DNA from: Cercis canadensis
Taxonomy: Eukaryota; Streptophyta; Magnoliopsida; Fabales; Fabaceae
NCBI GenBank assembly: GCA_003255065.1
Contig: QAOA01006679.1
Span: 1-64,000, forward strand
Direction of reading: 5' to 3'
Length of the DNA stretch: 64,000 bases
The first letter of the stretch is position 1; each line of letters begins with the position of its first letter. Both the position numbers and the translations under genes were made by a program. Of this stretch, positions 22,446 to 36,200 are shown piece after piece. The notes beneath the pieces were generated by a model. It was not told the DNA's origin, ran no database searches, and saw only the letters and a program-made list of their open reading frames with translations.

Positions 22446-23608
22446 AAATCAAAGCAAATAGAGAATCCATCATTTTTTTATGAAATTCAACTTGGTGTTG
22501 ATTATCAAATAGCAAATATTTTTTAGGCAGATGTTAAAATGTTTGTAGATTATGTTTATTTTGGAGATGTGGTCGATATGTTTTGATACCACTTATCATA
22601 CCAACAAGAACTTACGGTTATTTGCTCCTTTCACCATCATCGGGAAACTATGATATTTGGTGCTGCATTATTATATGATAAAATTACCGAATCTTTTGAA
22701 TGATTATTTAAGACTTTTCTTAAGGCTATGAGTGGGAAGAAGCCCAAGAAAATTTTTATTGATCAAGATGCTGCAATGGCAAAAGTAATTGCGGAGGTTT
22801 TTCCCAAATCATATAATCGTTTATGCCTATGTCATTTATTCCAAAATACACAAAAAAAAAATGTTAATCATGCCTTTAAGAAATCAAATTCTTTTGCTAG
22901 AGAGTTGAGAAGTTACATTTATGACTTTGAGTATGAGGATGATTTTCTTAATGCTTGGGAGTCATTGCTTGACAAGTGCAATCTTTGTCAAAATAGATAG
23001 ATGCAAGATTTCTTTAAGAAAAAAATGAGCATCAGTATATGAGCAACATACTTTTGCAGCCAGTGCTACTACAACGCAATCAAGTGAGAGTTTCAATGGT
23101 CGTTTAAGATTATACACAAAGTCTATCTTTAATGTGCTAGAGCTTTTTTAGGAACTTTGAAAGGTTATCGGAGGACATGCGTTATAAGGAAATAGAGTCT
23201 AACTATGACATGAGTCAAAAGATGCCATCACTGAATATGAATATCATGTTATTGAAAAATGCAAAAGATGTCTACACACCAATAATTTTTTATTTGGTTC
23301 GTGAGGAATATAAAAAATCTTGTAATCTTCTTTTGAAATGCTGCAATCAGAACTTGTAATTATTTGAATATGAAGTGTGTATGATTGGGGGCAAGAGAGA
23401 GCATAGAGTTACCTTTAACTTTGATGAACAAAGTGTTGTGTGTAGTTGTCAACTCTTTGAATTTATTGGTATGATTTGTAATCATGCTCTTCAGGTACTT
23501 AATCATTTGAATATAATCATTATTCCTCCAACATACATCCTTAAGAGGTGGACTATGTTGGCCCCACGGTTTTTCAACCCTAAGTTTAATTATAACAAAT
23601 ACCTTTAA
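22446..23608 (+). pseudogene. FAR1/FRS-like (MULE-derived) transposase relic
   Basis: Plus-strand remnant of the FHY3/FAR1 or Jittery-type MULE family. The order is an ENPSFFYEIQLGVDYQI-like lead (22460-22510); a catalytic-core stretch with several stops (FGDVV, HHHRETMIFGAALLYD); an open block at 22728-22997 (FIDQDAAMAKVIAEVFP, RLCLCHLFQN); and a C-terminal SWIM zinc finger at 23375-23608 (CSC followed by CNH). At least five stops or frameshifts interrupt it. It could be a decayed host FRS gene or a MULE; no terminal repeats were identified. Confidence 0.82.
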
Positions 23609-24589
23609 TTATCACTAACCTTATGTTTCCTCAAATAGCTATTTTAGTAACATGTTAAGTGATGTACTTGGGTTTGAAGTAAAACTAGTTTCCTAGTCTA
23701 AAGAGTTAACTCGTCTACAAGTACTAGTTTTACTCTATAATAAAGATGCTAATGTGGAAGTCTCAAAAAAAAAAACTTCATGGACCTATCCAAGTTTGAA
23801 GTCTTGTCCATTAGGACCAACTATTAGACCTCATCAAACATATTGGAAGGAAGCCCATCAAATAAATTCAAATTAGAAAAAAATCAGTATTAAGAAAGGA
23901 AACAATGTCTAGACAAGGAAAATTTTTCAACATCCTCATCCCCATCCTATTGAATGCCCATATGCCCCATATCCTGCCTCATTTACCCATACAATTATAC
24001 TTTTCTAAATATACACAATTTATAAATTTAATCCATCGATCACGATTTTTAATTGAAATTCAAGTTTAATCGAATAAGATAATATAAATAATTCTCAAAT
24101 AATATAATCAAGAATTCAATAAATCCTCAAGTAACAACAAATTAAGATAAATCATATTTGAATAAAATTATAAAAATTATTTTTAAACAATTATAAAAGC
24201 CTCTAAGAAATTAGAATAAGCACAAAAGATTTCAAGCAATTAGAATAAACACAATTTATGAAGTTCCAATGCTGGTTGAAGTTAAACCACTTTCCATATT
24301 CTACAAAACAAAACAAAAAACTAACATTAAGTAGAATTATTGTTTACAACAAACTTATTAGCAATTGTAAACATGTAGAAAGGCTTGAGCTTACCTCATC
24401 ATCAACATCAAAATCAAAATCATAAAACTTAAAGCATTTTTCCTTTCTTTCTCCAATTCCAAATTTAGCTAGAACACATAAAAAAAAGAAATAACATACG
24501 AAAATAATTAGAATAGATACAAATTTGAATAATGAAATAAATTAACTAATACATTAAAATAATTGACATTTACCTTGTTTCTCTTGCAA
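23609..24589. other. AT-rich spacer, no feature seen
   Basis: No ORF with recognisable coding character and no clear repeat end. It probably contains flanks of the FAR1-type and hAT relics. Confidence 0.4.
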
Positions 24590-25220
24590 TAACCAACTTT
24601 GAGTGCACATAAGAGCCTCCAATGTATCCTCATGAAACCTAGAGTGATGATGAGTTACTAATTTACTACTAGTACTAAAGACAGATTCTGAAGCAACTGT
24701 AGAAATAGGAATAGCCAAAATATCCCTAGCAAGACTTTTTAAAATTGGATATTTGACTCCATTAATTTTTCACCAATTTAGGATATCAAAATTTGGAGTC
24801 CTTGGTAAAACCTTCTCTTCTAAATAGTGATCAAACTCATATTTGCTTGTCAAATCACTTGTATCTATTACAAATGAATCATAGCCATCAAGCAAATTGG
24901 TCTTCATAGGATCATCCAAACTTTGATCCACTCTCATTAAAGTGTTGTTTTAGAGATTCATTTGTCATTATAAACTTACATTTATAGTCTTCAAATAAAG
25001 AGTAACAAAGAGATTGGATCCTTTTAATCTCAATAGGAGCAGACATGCCATAAAGTTTAGGAAAGATATATTCCAATAACTTCAACTTGTATTGTGGATG
25101 TAAAACAATTGCCACTCTCATTACTCCATGTATCACAGACTAATATTTTTCAAATTTAACTATTATTTTTTAAGACATTTGTTTGATTGTTGGAATTAAG
25201 GAATACTCTCATGCTTGCAA

Positions 25221-26180
25221 AAAATTCCTTATCTCGCAAATCAGTGGCAAGAAAAGATTAGCCGTATGATATTGTGTCCTAGAAAACACTTCTGTCACAT
25301 GATGAAAAATGTTTAATCTCCCATATATTTCTTAGGCTAACTCCTAATCATCATCAGTAGGCAAAGATTTACACAAATACTTTTTTTTTTTAAACGAGCA
25401 AAATCATCCTTGTAAATCAATGCCACAGACAACATAAGATATGTAGAATTTCATCTGGTCTTAACATCAAGAGCTAACTTTTTGTAACTTGATATCTTAC
25501 AATGACATGCTGCTTCCCTAAATGATTGTTCTCTTTTAGGTGTTATTGTCCAAAATGAGACACTATTTCTAACCCTATTTATTCCTTCCCCAATGATATT
25601 TAACCCATCTTGAACAATCAAATTAAGGATATGTGCACAACATCTCATATGAAATAATTGGTCATCCAACGTTAGGGAATGTAAATCCAACTTATCCAAT
25701 NAAAATTCTGTATCTCACAAATCAGTGGCAAGAAAAGATTAGCTGTATGATATTGTGTCCCAAAAAACACTTCTGTCACATGATGAAAAATGTTTAATCT
25801 CCCATATATTTCTTAGGCTAACTCCCAATCATCATCAGTGGGCAAACATTTACACAAATGCTTTTTTTTTTAAACGAGCAAAATCATCCTTGTAAATCAA
25901 TGCCACAGACAACATAAGATATACAGAATTTCATCTAGTCTTAACATCAAGAGCTATCTTTTTGCAACTTGATATCTTACAATGACATGCTGCTTCCCTA
26001 AATGATTGTTCTCTTTTAGGTGTTATTGTCCAAAATGAGACACTATTTCTAACACTCTTTATTCTTTCCCCAATGATATTTAACCCATCTTGAACAATCA
26101 AATTAAGGATATGTGCACAACATCTCATATGAAACAATTGGTCATCCAACATTAGGGAATGTAAATCCAACTTATCCAAT
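25221..26180. repeat. Direct duplication flanking a single N (likely false)
   Basis: 25221-25700 and 25702-26180 are almost the same 480-base sequence with a handful of substitutions, joined by one N at 25701. Both lie in the middle of the hAT transposase, so one copy adds no domain and only repeats the same block. Confidence 0.85.
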
Positions 26181-26353
26181 AGTATACCAATAAGAGAATC
26201 ATTAGTGCTACAATTATCCAAAGTGAAGGTAGACAATTTTTCATCAATATTCCAATCCATCATGCAATTCATTAAAATTGTAGAAAGTGCTTCAGAAGTG
26301 TATGGACAAGGTACATAAAGAAATCTAAAAAGCAAATATTAATTATATTAACA

Positions 26354-26428
26354 CATAAACAATCTACTTAAAAAAATAAAAACACTNCATAAACAATCTA
26401 CTTAAAAAAAATAAAAAAAAAATACTAA
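26354..26428. repeat. About 35-base direct repeat around single N
   Basis: cataaacaatctacttaaa occurs on both sides of the N at 26387, with slightly different A-run lengths afterwards. Confidence 0.85.
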
Positions 26429-27190
26429 AGAATTTAAATACCTCAAAATTCAGCTTTGCATATTCCAATTATCATCAATGAAGTGTGCTGTTATGGCCAT
26501 GAATCCTTTCTTTTAGTTGCTAGCTGTCCACAAGTCTGAAGTTATTGTAATCCTGTTTTTGTTTTTCTCTAACACTTTCATATTCTTCAACTTTTCACTT
26601 TCATATATTTTTAAAATATCACTCTTAACTGTATTTCTTGAAATAACTTTGAAGAGTATTTGAAAACCTTCAAAGTATTTTCTAAACCTCCAATGTTCCA
26701 CTATTGAAAGTGGATACTCATGAACAACTATCATGTTAACAAAATCCTTTCTTGATTTCTCAGAAACAAAATGATAATTACTCAAGAAATATTTTTCATC
26801 AGACATTTTCTGCTCTCATACCAAAATATGTTGCCTTATATCTTTATAAGGTCTCATTGGGCATCTATCATAATGCTTACAAATGTGATTTGTCCTATCT
26901 GTAGGCTTGCCCATTAGTTTTGCTCCACAATAGTTGCATATGACCTTGTCTTCTCTATTAATAAGTTTTTTTTGGAAGTGGTTCCAAACAACTGAAACTT
27001 GTTTTCTTTTCTTTGAATTGTTAGTGCCACCACCATCTCCATCATTAGAAGGTTGAGAATCTTCTCCTATTTCAATTAAAGGTTAATTCTCATGAAAAGA
27101 TTGATTTTGAGAATTGGCATAAGAGTTTACAATTGGAAAATGACCACTACTAGCCTCTCTTGATAAAGAGTTATCTTGTTGTTCTTCCAT

Positions 27191-28108
27191 ACTGTGAAAC
27201 AGATAAAATAACTGCAATAACAGATGACTACATCACTCAAATTACGCACTCAAAAATAAAAGTGTGACATTCACCACAAAATTCATAATTGCTGAAAGTC
27301 AAAAGTTAGGAAGGATAAAGATTGTTACAACTATCAATATCTTTAATCTCATCACCATCTAGGTAGACATAGATAGGAAAGAAAGCTGCAATATCTTGAT
27401 AGAGATATAGTACCTCTATAGATATAAATTAAGTAAATGCCAAAAAGTGAAAATCATAAATATATTCACCATACAAAATTCTGCATAACATTTGTTTGCA
27501 ATGAGCAACCATGCATGTGCAAGCTACCATTTGCACACTTTCTTTTTATATTTACATCACTAGTTCTACTCAAAATATTTGCAACTGAATACTAATTTTC
27601 ATGCAAGAAAAAAAATAAAGACAAGAAAGAAATCTTGCACCTCACATTTAATGCATATAATAAATGTGATGTTGCTCATCTATCAATTTGATTTTTTTTT
27701 TTTTGTTCCTATCAGTCCATCTTTATCCATGAAAAACAGTACTCAAAGTATTCTATGAATTAACATCATGGAAAAAGTCCTATTTGATATTAAAATATTA
27801 GAAATCAAACAAACGAAAGTAGAAAATATAGGCAAGTCATCAAGTTGATACATAGAATATCAAATAGCAAAAAGACACTTACAAGAAATACACATACACA
27901 ATAATTACTTTCTGCAACCAAACAAATATATTTCTCTCTTCTTCACTTGGGCGAATGTGAAAAAATTTCAGTTTCCCAATATCAAATGCCTGAAGGGTTC
28001 CTCGCATCCATCACAAGTAAACAAAACAAGATTCACCCTTTCAATAAACTCACCCTCTTTCCTACAAATCCTATGGATTTCCACATGGCACAGGTCTTAA
28101 TATGACTA
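27191..28108. other. AT-rich spacer, no feature seen
   Basis: No recognisable ORF, RNA gene or repeat terminus between the hAT and MULE relics. Confidence 0.4.
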
Positions 28109-30420
28109 CTAGAATAATTTCAGAGAAACAACACTAAGTTGAAGCTCCATTTGGAATTCAACAAAAATTAAAAAAACAATTCCATGAAGCTTAAATAAGG
28201 TCTTCATAAATTTCAGCATGAAGGATCTGCTAACATGACAAACATCGCACACGCAATATATAATAATTAACATCTTGCTTATTATCTCCATCATAGTTAT
28301 GATAGGCTTGTCCCTTGCAGGCAATACATAGTAATTAAAAGTCTCATATAGGTTGTTTACAAGGCTCCAGTCTTCGCTCTTAGATTGAAGGCATGCCTTG
28401 ACCATGTGTTGGGATCTTTCTCTGCTAGAAAATTTGCAGTATGGTCATCTTGTTTTCTTAGCTTTCCTGTGTGAAAATTAAATTCATTTCGTGTTGTTGC
28501 CCTTGCAACATTCCACGGGCAGTCTTTTAATGCTTGGCCTTTATATTTGAGCTTGAAGTTAGCATATAAATGTCTCACATAGAATCGACGCTTAACTCCT
28601 ATCTCAGCTAGAACCTCTTTTAAACCTTGTATAATTATACAAACAACCAAATATTAGGAATTTAAACTCACATGTCCATACATGAAAATTAATTAAAAGA
28701 AGTGTTCACCTTTTGTTGGTCAAACATGAGGATCCAATCATGTTCATGAATAGGTCCAATATCAGCTATAAATTGCTCTAAGAATCATTCCCATGTCTCT
28801 TTTACTTTTGCCTCACATGGGGTATATGCAATTGGGAACATATTGTCATTTGCATACTTTGCCATAGCAATCAATAACATATCACTCATCCTTGTTTTTA
28901 GGAAACATCCATCTAAACATATCAATGACTTGCAGAACTTTCACTATATCTTATGAGCATCTAGAGACACACATAATCTTTGAAAATGTTTGTTTTACCT
29001 TCACTTTTATTGTAGAACCTGAGTTATACACTAAAATGGCTGCATAGTACTTTTATAATAGTGCATATTGCTCCTTGTGAGTTCCTTCTAGCTTCTTTTG
29101 TGCCAATTTCTTGCTCTGTATACTTGAAACCTTGAGAAAAATGTGGAGTAATTTCTTGCAACTTGGTTGATAAAAGCTTCATTCTCCCACTTCCCCTTGT
29201 TATCTCAGATATGATTTTGATATTTTCTAGCCAATCACCTGGAATTTGTTTTTGTGTTATTAATATTCCAACCACATTCTTTATGCTCCTGATTATACCA
29301 TGATTTTATTTGGAATGTTGTCCGTGCTTGGCTCCTTGAAGCATGCATTTTCCAGTCACACTTCCTTTTGCATTGAAAAATTATCCTTGCAACCTCATTC
29401 TTAATAGAGTCAAAGTCAATTTCATTCTCAATGCAATATTATCTCAAGGCATCCTTAAAAACCCTAAAATTGACAAATTTTATACCTACTTGGAACCTAA
29501 TCTTACTCTTCATGTCAATATAGTGGTTAAAACTCTGGGTATCTATCTTTCTTGGGCTCATCACTTGCATTTGATTCATTAGGGCTATTTAATATATCAT
29601 TGTCATCATAGTTTAAATGGGCATCACCATCCCATAGTGGCACAACCTTGGGCCTTGGCTCCTCATCTTCATCCTATTTTATTTTTTCATGAGTTGGTGC
29701 ATTACTTGGGCCCCCCTTATCTTCAGCCAGGTTCTCACCAATTGAGCCTTTATCTTCAGCCAGATTCTTAACACTTGGGCCCTTTTTATTTGAAGGTCCC
29801 TTAGCTCCTCTAGCCCTAAACATCCTTATGAAATCTTCTTCGATTTCGCTTATGTCATTCTTATAGAATAAATTTGCGTGGCACATTTTCACTATCATCA
29901 AAATCACACACATCCAAATTAACTTCCTCATCTATTACATCAATCATAAATTCTTCATCATTTCCACTTTCCTTATCACTTTCATTTCCTCTCGCATTGG
30001 CAGTTTCATTGTCATTAAAAGGTTTAGCTATTAGTTTCAAAGACTCTTCACTTTCTACAGATTCATCCACATAGTACTCAACAAATAATTGCAACACCCT
30101 ATTGAGTCTCTTCCTTATGTTATTCCGAATACACCTAACATCCTTGTCAGTCAAAAATGGTTTAATCACATCCTCAAAGCTCTCATCATCGAACTTATAC
30201 CAAACAAATTCAGCATTTTAATACCCTTTAGATATTTTTGTTTTGGTAAGGTAATACCCTTTAGATAATATATGTGCACTCAAATGTGTAATAGACAAAT
30301 AATCAATATCAAACTTTTTTATTCTTTCCTTGACCCCACCTTCATATCTCATGGAAGGCAAATACTGAATTGCCCCTCTATAATACAACTCAAATCCAAC
30401 ATATTCCATGTTGTAATAAA
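28109..30420 (-). pseudogene. MULE (MuDR-type) transposase relic
   Basis: Minus-strand Mutator-like transposase. The N-terminal block at 30409-30218 has YEGGVKERIKKFDIDYLSI. The linker at 30169-29675 is acidic, with a short repeat (NLAEDKG twice). Around 28900-28740 the DDE core is readable: a LDGCFLK-like first Asp, NDNMFPIAYTPCEAKVKE, and IHEHDWILMFDQQKG. The block at 28650-28357 has RRFYVRHLYANFKLKYKG. A further block, SEDWSLVNNLYETFNYYVLPARDKPI, is at 28405-28240. A TGA at 28785-28787 sits where the family has Trp. Frame breaks separate the blocks; the SWIM finger was not found. Confidence 0.82.
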
Positions 30421-32044
30421 AAATAAAGTACTCTTAGGACTACATCACAACAGACAATAAGACAATTTTTTTTTTGAATAAAAGTGCTCCAATAGTAAAC
30501 AAAGCCACAAAGCACATATTTTTTCACATGCGTATCACTAATAACTAATGCATCAGGGCAACGAACACATTTTTTCACGGCAACACACACTCGCATTATG
30601 AACAGAAAATAACATCACACTAAAAATTTAGTTCTTTTTCACATACATTTAGCCAAGGCATATCAGGGCAATATTTGAAAGACCTAAAACCTAAATAGAA
30701 GAATAAGTGTTTTAATACCTGAACTGCACTCCAATCGCACCTAGATCACACTTCAAGAAGAAATCGCACCTAGCACTTTAATGGAAGCCCGAATCACACT
30801 AACTCTGCTTTTATTCGTTTTTCCTTTTCAATCGCATAGAGAGATTTCTAGAGATTTCAATGGATTTTCCAATTTCAGAAATGATGTGTTGAGAGAGAAA
30901 GAGGATGCATGTGAAAATTAGTCACATGCCATCAATTACTAACTAATCCTAATTAAGCTGTTAATTTTGAAAATTTATATGGGATTAGGATGTTAATCCC
31001 ATCATGTGTGAGGCATGTGGTATTTTTTGTCCATTTATGGCCAATTGTTTGGATATTGGAGGTTTTCTACACAATTTAATAGTTGATGGGAGGTTTCTTG
31101 TAGCTTTTTAAAGTTTTGGAGGCACATAACCTATACTTGAAGGGAATAAACTAGACTTTTCCTATAAGTTATTTAAAAACTAAAAAAATTTAAAGTTAAT
31201 TAACTTAAATAATGTATTTTTTGAACTTATTTACCTTAAACTTTTTAATACTTTAGTTTTAAATATTTTAATATTCTTTTAAAAAACTACTGGAAGAACT
31301 GACACTAATAAAGAGGAGACACAGGTGGCATCGTGTCTCCCAACCCTCTTAATCAATTTTTTTCAAGCTTTCATCTCTCTCCCTTTATCATTACGTTTCT
31401 ATTTTCTCTCTCTATTTCTCTATTTTATCTTTTCTCTCCTTTCACTCCTTACGTTCCTTTCTCTCTATTTTTCTATTTCATTTTCTCTCTCCCTTCAATC
31501 TTCAGGTTCCCTAATCTCCCTATTTCTTATTCTTTTTTCTTTTTTTTTTCTCTCTTTTTTTTTCTCTCTCTTTTTGGTTAGTATATTATAAAAACAAAAA
31601 CAAAAATTATTGGTTAATGCTTATAATTTTTTGCTACGACTATCTCTTCCAACTAGCATCACCTATTCTATCAGCTTTTTTTTTTTAAAATTAAAATATT
31701 TAAATTAGAATATTGGAATAAGTAATTTTAAAAGTAAAATATTGAGATAAATAAATTCAAAAAATATATTAATTAAGTCAATTAACTCTATAAAAAGATG
31801 TGATATATAATTTAAAAGAATAAAAAAATACAAATAATTTTAGCAAGATTATTATCGAAATCAAACATTTCAACATTAACCTATTTTCATAATGACACTA
31901 AAATCATAGAGTGGATTACACCCAAATTCACCTAACTGAGGAGCAGTGTTATTTTTTTTGCTAGAAAAAAATAATTTATAGCAAAAAAAACAAAATTGAA
32001 GCTATAAACAAAATTTTCCGGACCCTTATGTGGTTTAAGCCGGA
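30421..32044. other. Intergenic AT-rich region with a pyrimidine tract
   Basis: No gene recognised. A C/T-rich tract with TCTCTCT and TTTCTTTT runs occupies 31370-31580, followed by alternating A/T-rich sequence. It lies about 0.6-0.8 kb upstream of the splicing-factor gene and could be part of its distal promoter. The long hydrophobic ORFs read through the tract are low-complexity artefacts. Confidence 0.5.
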
Positions 32045-32075
32045 AGCCCACAGCAGCCCATCAGACTTCAGCCCA
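32045..32075 (+). promoter_or_regulatory. Three AGCCCA (site II-like) elements upstream of RRC1
   Basis: AGCCCA occurs at 32045-32050, 32055-32060 and 32070-32075, i.e. TGGGCT on the other strand. Clustered TGGGCY site II elements are common in plant promoters of housekeeping and growth-linked genes and are bound by TCP factors. The cluster lies roughly 100 bases before the likely transcript start. The role is inferred. Confidence 0.45.
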
Positions 32076-32159
32076 TCACTTACTATAAAGTTTATTTATT
32101 TAATTAATTTTATTAATCAAATTAAATTAAATTAGAAAAACATAAATTAAAAAAAAAAT

Positions 32160-32432
32160 GTGAATGTAGCACCGCCGCAGCGTAGAACGACTGAAGAGAA
32201 AACGGGAAACTGAGGTAGCGAGAGTCCCATCGTGATATCAAGTTGTGGAGAGTGCGGGTTGTGAGATTGGGAACAAAGAAGAAAGCTAAAAGGGTTCAGC
32301 GAAGCTCTTCTTCTACCCATTCACCTTCGATTGAAAGAGACATTGAAAGAAGAAACCGAAAAGCTCTCACCTTTGGCGTTTTCTTCAGTTGCCCACTTGC
32401 CCTTTTGGCCATTTTCAACCTTCTCTGCAAGT
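32160..32432 (+). other. RRC1: Non-coding first exon of RRC1 (approximate start)
   Basis: A purine- and CG-richer block than its flanks, ending at a strong donor AAGT/GTAAGTG (32432/32433). The matching acceptor TTTCAG ends at 33266, giving a leader intron of 834 bases. The start near 32160 is an estimate from composition. A first exon limited to the 5' UTR is common in plant splicing-factor genes. Confidence 0.6.
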
Positions 32433-33279
32433 GTAAGTGTTTGTTATCGGGTTGGTTCAGTTCAAATGTCTCGTTATTTTGCCTTTTGTGAGACAAATTT
32501 TATGTTCTCAGACTCTGTTTACCGTCACCGACGGGATGGGTTTCTGACAATTTTGCTTTCTCAAGTTTAAATCTGTGTATGTGGGTTAGATTATTGTCGT
32601 GTAATTTGTCTCCTTTCTGATATTTGATGGCGGAAATTTCAATGTTTTTCAGAATTTACAGAACCCTTTTGTCCCCTAGGCCCTATGTGTAGCTAGTTTC
32701 ATGCGCAATTTTGTATTGCTAGTTTAGGTGGCTGAGTTGAGTAATTGGTGCCTGGAAGTTTGAATAAAACTTTATTAGTTTGCGTTCTGCTTGTTTAAAT
32801 GGAATTCTTACTTAGGTTAGAGCTATTTTTTGTTGCAACTTTTCTGCCAACGTATTTTAAGCTAGTGAATGTATGATATAGTAGTGAGCAGACTTTTAGG
32901 TATGTGTTGTTATTTTCTTTTGAGAATTATATGAACCAGATGCGGTAGAGCTAAAGCTATTATAATATCTTGTCTAGTGTTCTATCTCCTTATTCATTAA
33001 CAAAGTGCTTTTTGACTGTTGTATTCAAACACAACAGCTTCAGCTTCCCTTGAGAAACATGTACTTATAACTCAGCTTAGAAGAGTATTTTTTTTTTCTC
33101 AATAAGATGCTTCTCTATCCAAACTCACCCTCAATTTTTTGCCACCTAGTTTTCTTTTCTCTGAAACTAATGCAGTTTACAAATGATGAAATATTGAAAA
33201 TGGAAAATGCTTTAGAATTTCGAGATGAGGTTGCATTATTTGTTAACTTGGTGAGTGGACTTTCAGTGCTTATGCCAAT

Positions 33280-36200
33280 ATGAGTTCTTTCTCAATTACA
33301 CGGAAAAAGACGCCATTCCAGAAGCACAGAGAAGAGGAAGAGGCAAAGAAGAAGGTATGGATCATCTATTTAGTTAAGTTAGTGGTTGTTAGAAAAGATA
33401 TTCCTAACTATCTTAATGGGTTTGGGCTCTTGCAGAGAGCTGAAGATGAGACTGCTCGCCTATATGCTGAGTTCGTCGAGTCATTTCAAGGAGATAGCAC
33501 TCCTGGGTCAAAGACTTTTGTTCGAGGAGGAACAATTAACCCCAATGACAGAGTGAAAAATGATTCTGAGGGTCAGTATGACTGATAAATTCTGTAGTTC
33601 CCCTCCTATTTACATTGTTTCTATCTCATCTCTTGCGGTTTTGATTATATATATTTTTCTTGTTGTGGATAAGTACATAGTTTTTGCTATTTTCTGGATC
33701 ACATTAATAAAAGTATGGACCTTTTTTATTCATTCGCGGATGGCAGGTGAAAAGTCCAAAGATGGGGTATCTGGTACAAAGAAGGGCAGTAGGTAAATAA
33801 ATGCTTTTGATTAACAATGTTGCTATGCTCTTTTTAATGAGGCATCACAAGTAGAAAAATAATATAGCTGTATGTTCTTTAGGTTTGTAAATATAATTTA
33901 ATTTGTAGTTTAATTCAGTTAAAATGAATAATAGTACGTTTAATTTTTATTTTGTAGAATCCTAGTATTACTGTTAAGCTTCTTTGAGAGTTTGGAAAAT
34001 CATTTCATAAGATGTAGCTTTTCCCCAATCCTTTTTGCTATGTCATGTGTTTTGCTTGTATTAAAGAAATATTGAGGTCTTCCAGATGTGCTAAGGACAT
34101 TTGTCTTGGAATATGAGTGAAAGTGAATGGTATTCTTTTCTATTTCTGGAAAGTAGTTTGCTTGAGGATATTGCACATCAAGGCATAAGAAATCATTATG
34201 CTCGTGTCCCTTTGTGGACATCCAATAAAATTGGAATGATAATGAATTCATTATGCTTGCAAAATAGCATCTGATTTTCTTGTAGAAGGCCATTTGGTGG
34301 AAAGTTTGATCTTCTTTGAAGGTTTTGAGGTGGGAATTTTTATAATTTTCCTTGCCATTGTGAATCATTTGTAGATTTTCTGGATGAACTAACATTTGTG
34401 TCAGTTTTTCAATTTTTTTATTGGTTTATCTATTTAAAAAAAGTTATTATCTTCGGTTTCTTTGTCTGGGCCTAATTGTGGCATCCTACTTACTTTTAAA
34501 ATTTTTTTTATGAAGAGTTGTGCAATTTGTTATTGGTATATTTTTTAAAAAGTTATTATCATCTGTATTTTTTTGCTTCTCGGTCTAATTGTGGTATTCT
34601 ACATGTTTAAAAAAGAAATAAATAAAAGAAGACAAGATGGCATATGTAGTTCTAATTATTGTTGGACCCTTGTAAACGCCTACTTTCAACTTGTTGTAGC
34701 TTCCTGTTTAAATCTTTGTTAATTTCTCATTAGCATTACCCATGTATTCATTGTCTTGTGATAGTCAAAGTGTTAGATCATCATTCTTCTACCACATAAG
34801 CATATCATACTACTGCATTCAGGTCCTTTTCAACTTTTTTCTTGTGAGAGAGAATGCTGTATGGGTGATCATTTTGAATCTTGATGCATATTGAGATTTT
34901 TATTACTGCTGGCCATTTCCTTCGTTTTAAGAGAGCTTTCTTCACCATGTTTCGCTGCTAACATGGAAAAAACAGCAACTACAATAATAGCAAGCAGAAA
35001 TGGAGAATCGTCTATTCATTGTTCACAATAGTTATATCACTATAATTACCGGACTAGTGACACTTTGAGACTCTGGTTAAAGGAAAGGTTTGACCAATCT
35101 TGATATTAAACTATGAAGGTGAGTGTGCATTCCTTAGTTTCCATATTCGTATTTGGTGATTCATATTGATAATAATATGCCATAATGCCAAGCACGATGA
35201 AGTTGGTGAAATCTATGTGGATCCTTAAACATGGATTTTACTAAACTTATGATGCATCTTAAGCTTTACTAGGATTGTTAAGGTCATTGCACCACTTGTT
35301 TTATGAGGCCTTTGTGTGCATACTAATTTTAATGCTTGTTATGGATTTAATTAGAAGATTATTCTATTTTTGCATATGTAATACTAACGTGCATATGTTA
35401 TTAGGAGTAGCTACCAAACTTGCTTTTGCTGGATTCCTTTTGTTTCTCTTCTAATTTGGATAGAAGGGTTTGGACCCTTGATCCATTTAGTATATATTCA
35501 TGCAAATATTTTTTCCAATTTCTCACTCAATCTAGGAAAAAGACGATTTTCCTCCTCGATAAACCACTTTGGAAATCAAAAGCTCCCTCTAAGGTCAAGT
35601 CTTTCATTTGGACAGCGGTTCTTAATAGGATTAATACTAATGATATGTTGCAGCGCCGGGGAAGACACAAAGCTCTCTCCCCTGACATGTGTGTTATGCA
35701 TGATGCTTGTTCTGAAACAGCTGCGCACTTGTTCTTACATTGTACAGCAGGCAATTTTATTTGGAGTATTCTGTTTGGTATTTTTGGAGTGTTGGGTATG
35801 TCCCTCAAATTTGGAGCAGTTCCTGTTGATTAGTTTTAGAGGTTTTAGGAAGAGTAAGGAGGGTCAAACCTTATGGTGTTGTGCTATTTATGCTTGTTCT
35901 CTGGTGTATTTGGTTGGAAAGAAATGCTTGTATTTTTAAGGCAACAATATTGGATTTAAATCTGTTCTGGGACAAGATTGTTTTCTTGGCTTCTCTTTGG
36001 TGCACAGCTCAGAGTCTTTTTAAGGGAGTTCCTTTGATAAACATGGCACGAGACTGGAGAGCCGTTTTACATTGATGTTTTCTCTCTTGTTGCTGTTGCT
36101 TTTTCTTTTTCTCCTATAGCTTATCCTCTTAAATTCTTGTACTCTTCCTTTCTTAATATAGTTCTTTCATTTTTTTTTTTTAAAAAAAATGACTTGGTAA

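Larger units (their letters stand above)
24590..27190 (-). pseudogene. hAT transposase (BED finger) relic
   Basis: The probable ATG is at 27190-27188. Reading down: BED zinc finger (VVWNHFQK, then CNYCGAKLMGK ... NHICKHYDRC, about 27010-26860); a 26806-26513 block ending TITSDLWTASN; a catalytic-region block at 26335-25931 (FTLDNCSTNDSLI, MRCCAHILNLIVQDGL); a 25136-24912 block (ATG to the conserved LHPQYKL); and the C-terminal dimerisation motif PISTVASESVFSTSSKLV near 24700. Stops at 27083-27085, 26816-26818 and 26513-26515 fit Gln, Arg and Gln codons. The catalytic block appears twice around an N at 25701; that is probably an assembly artefact, not gene structure. Confidence 0.85.

Noticed and set aside
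31325..31591. Hydrophobic Leu/Phe/Ser-rich ORFs resembling a membrane protein
   Set aside because: They read through a C/T simple-sequence tract in two frames at once, a composition artefact.
34000..34395. 131-residue minus-strand ORF in RRC1 intron 4
   Set aside because: Random-like composition, no recognised motif, and it lies antisense within an intron.
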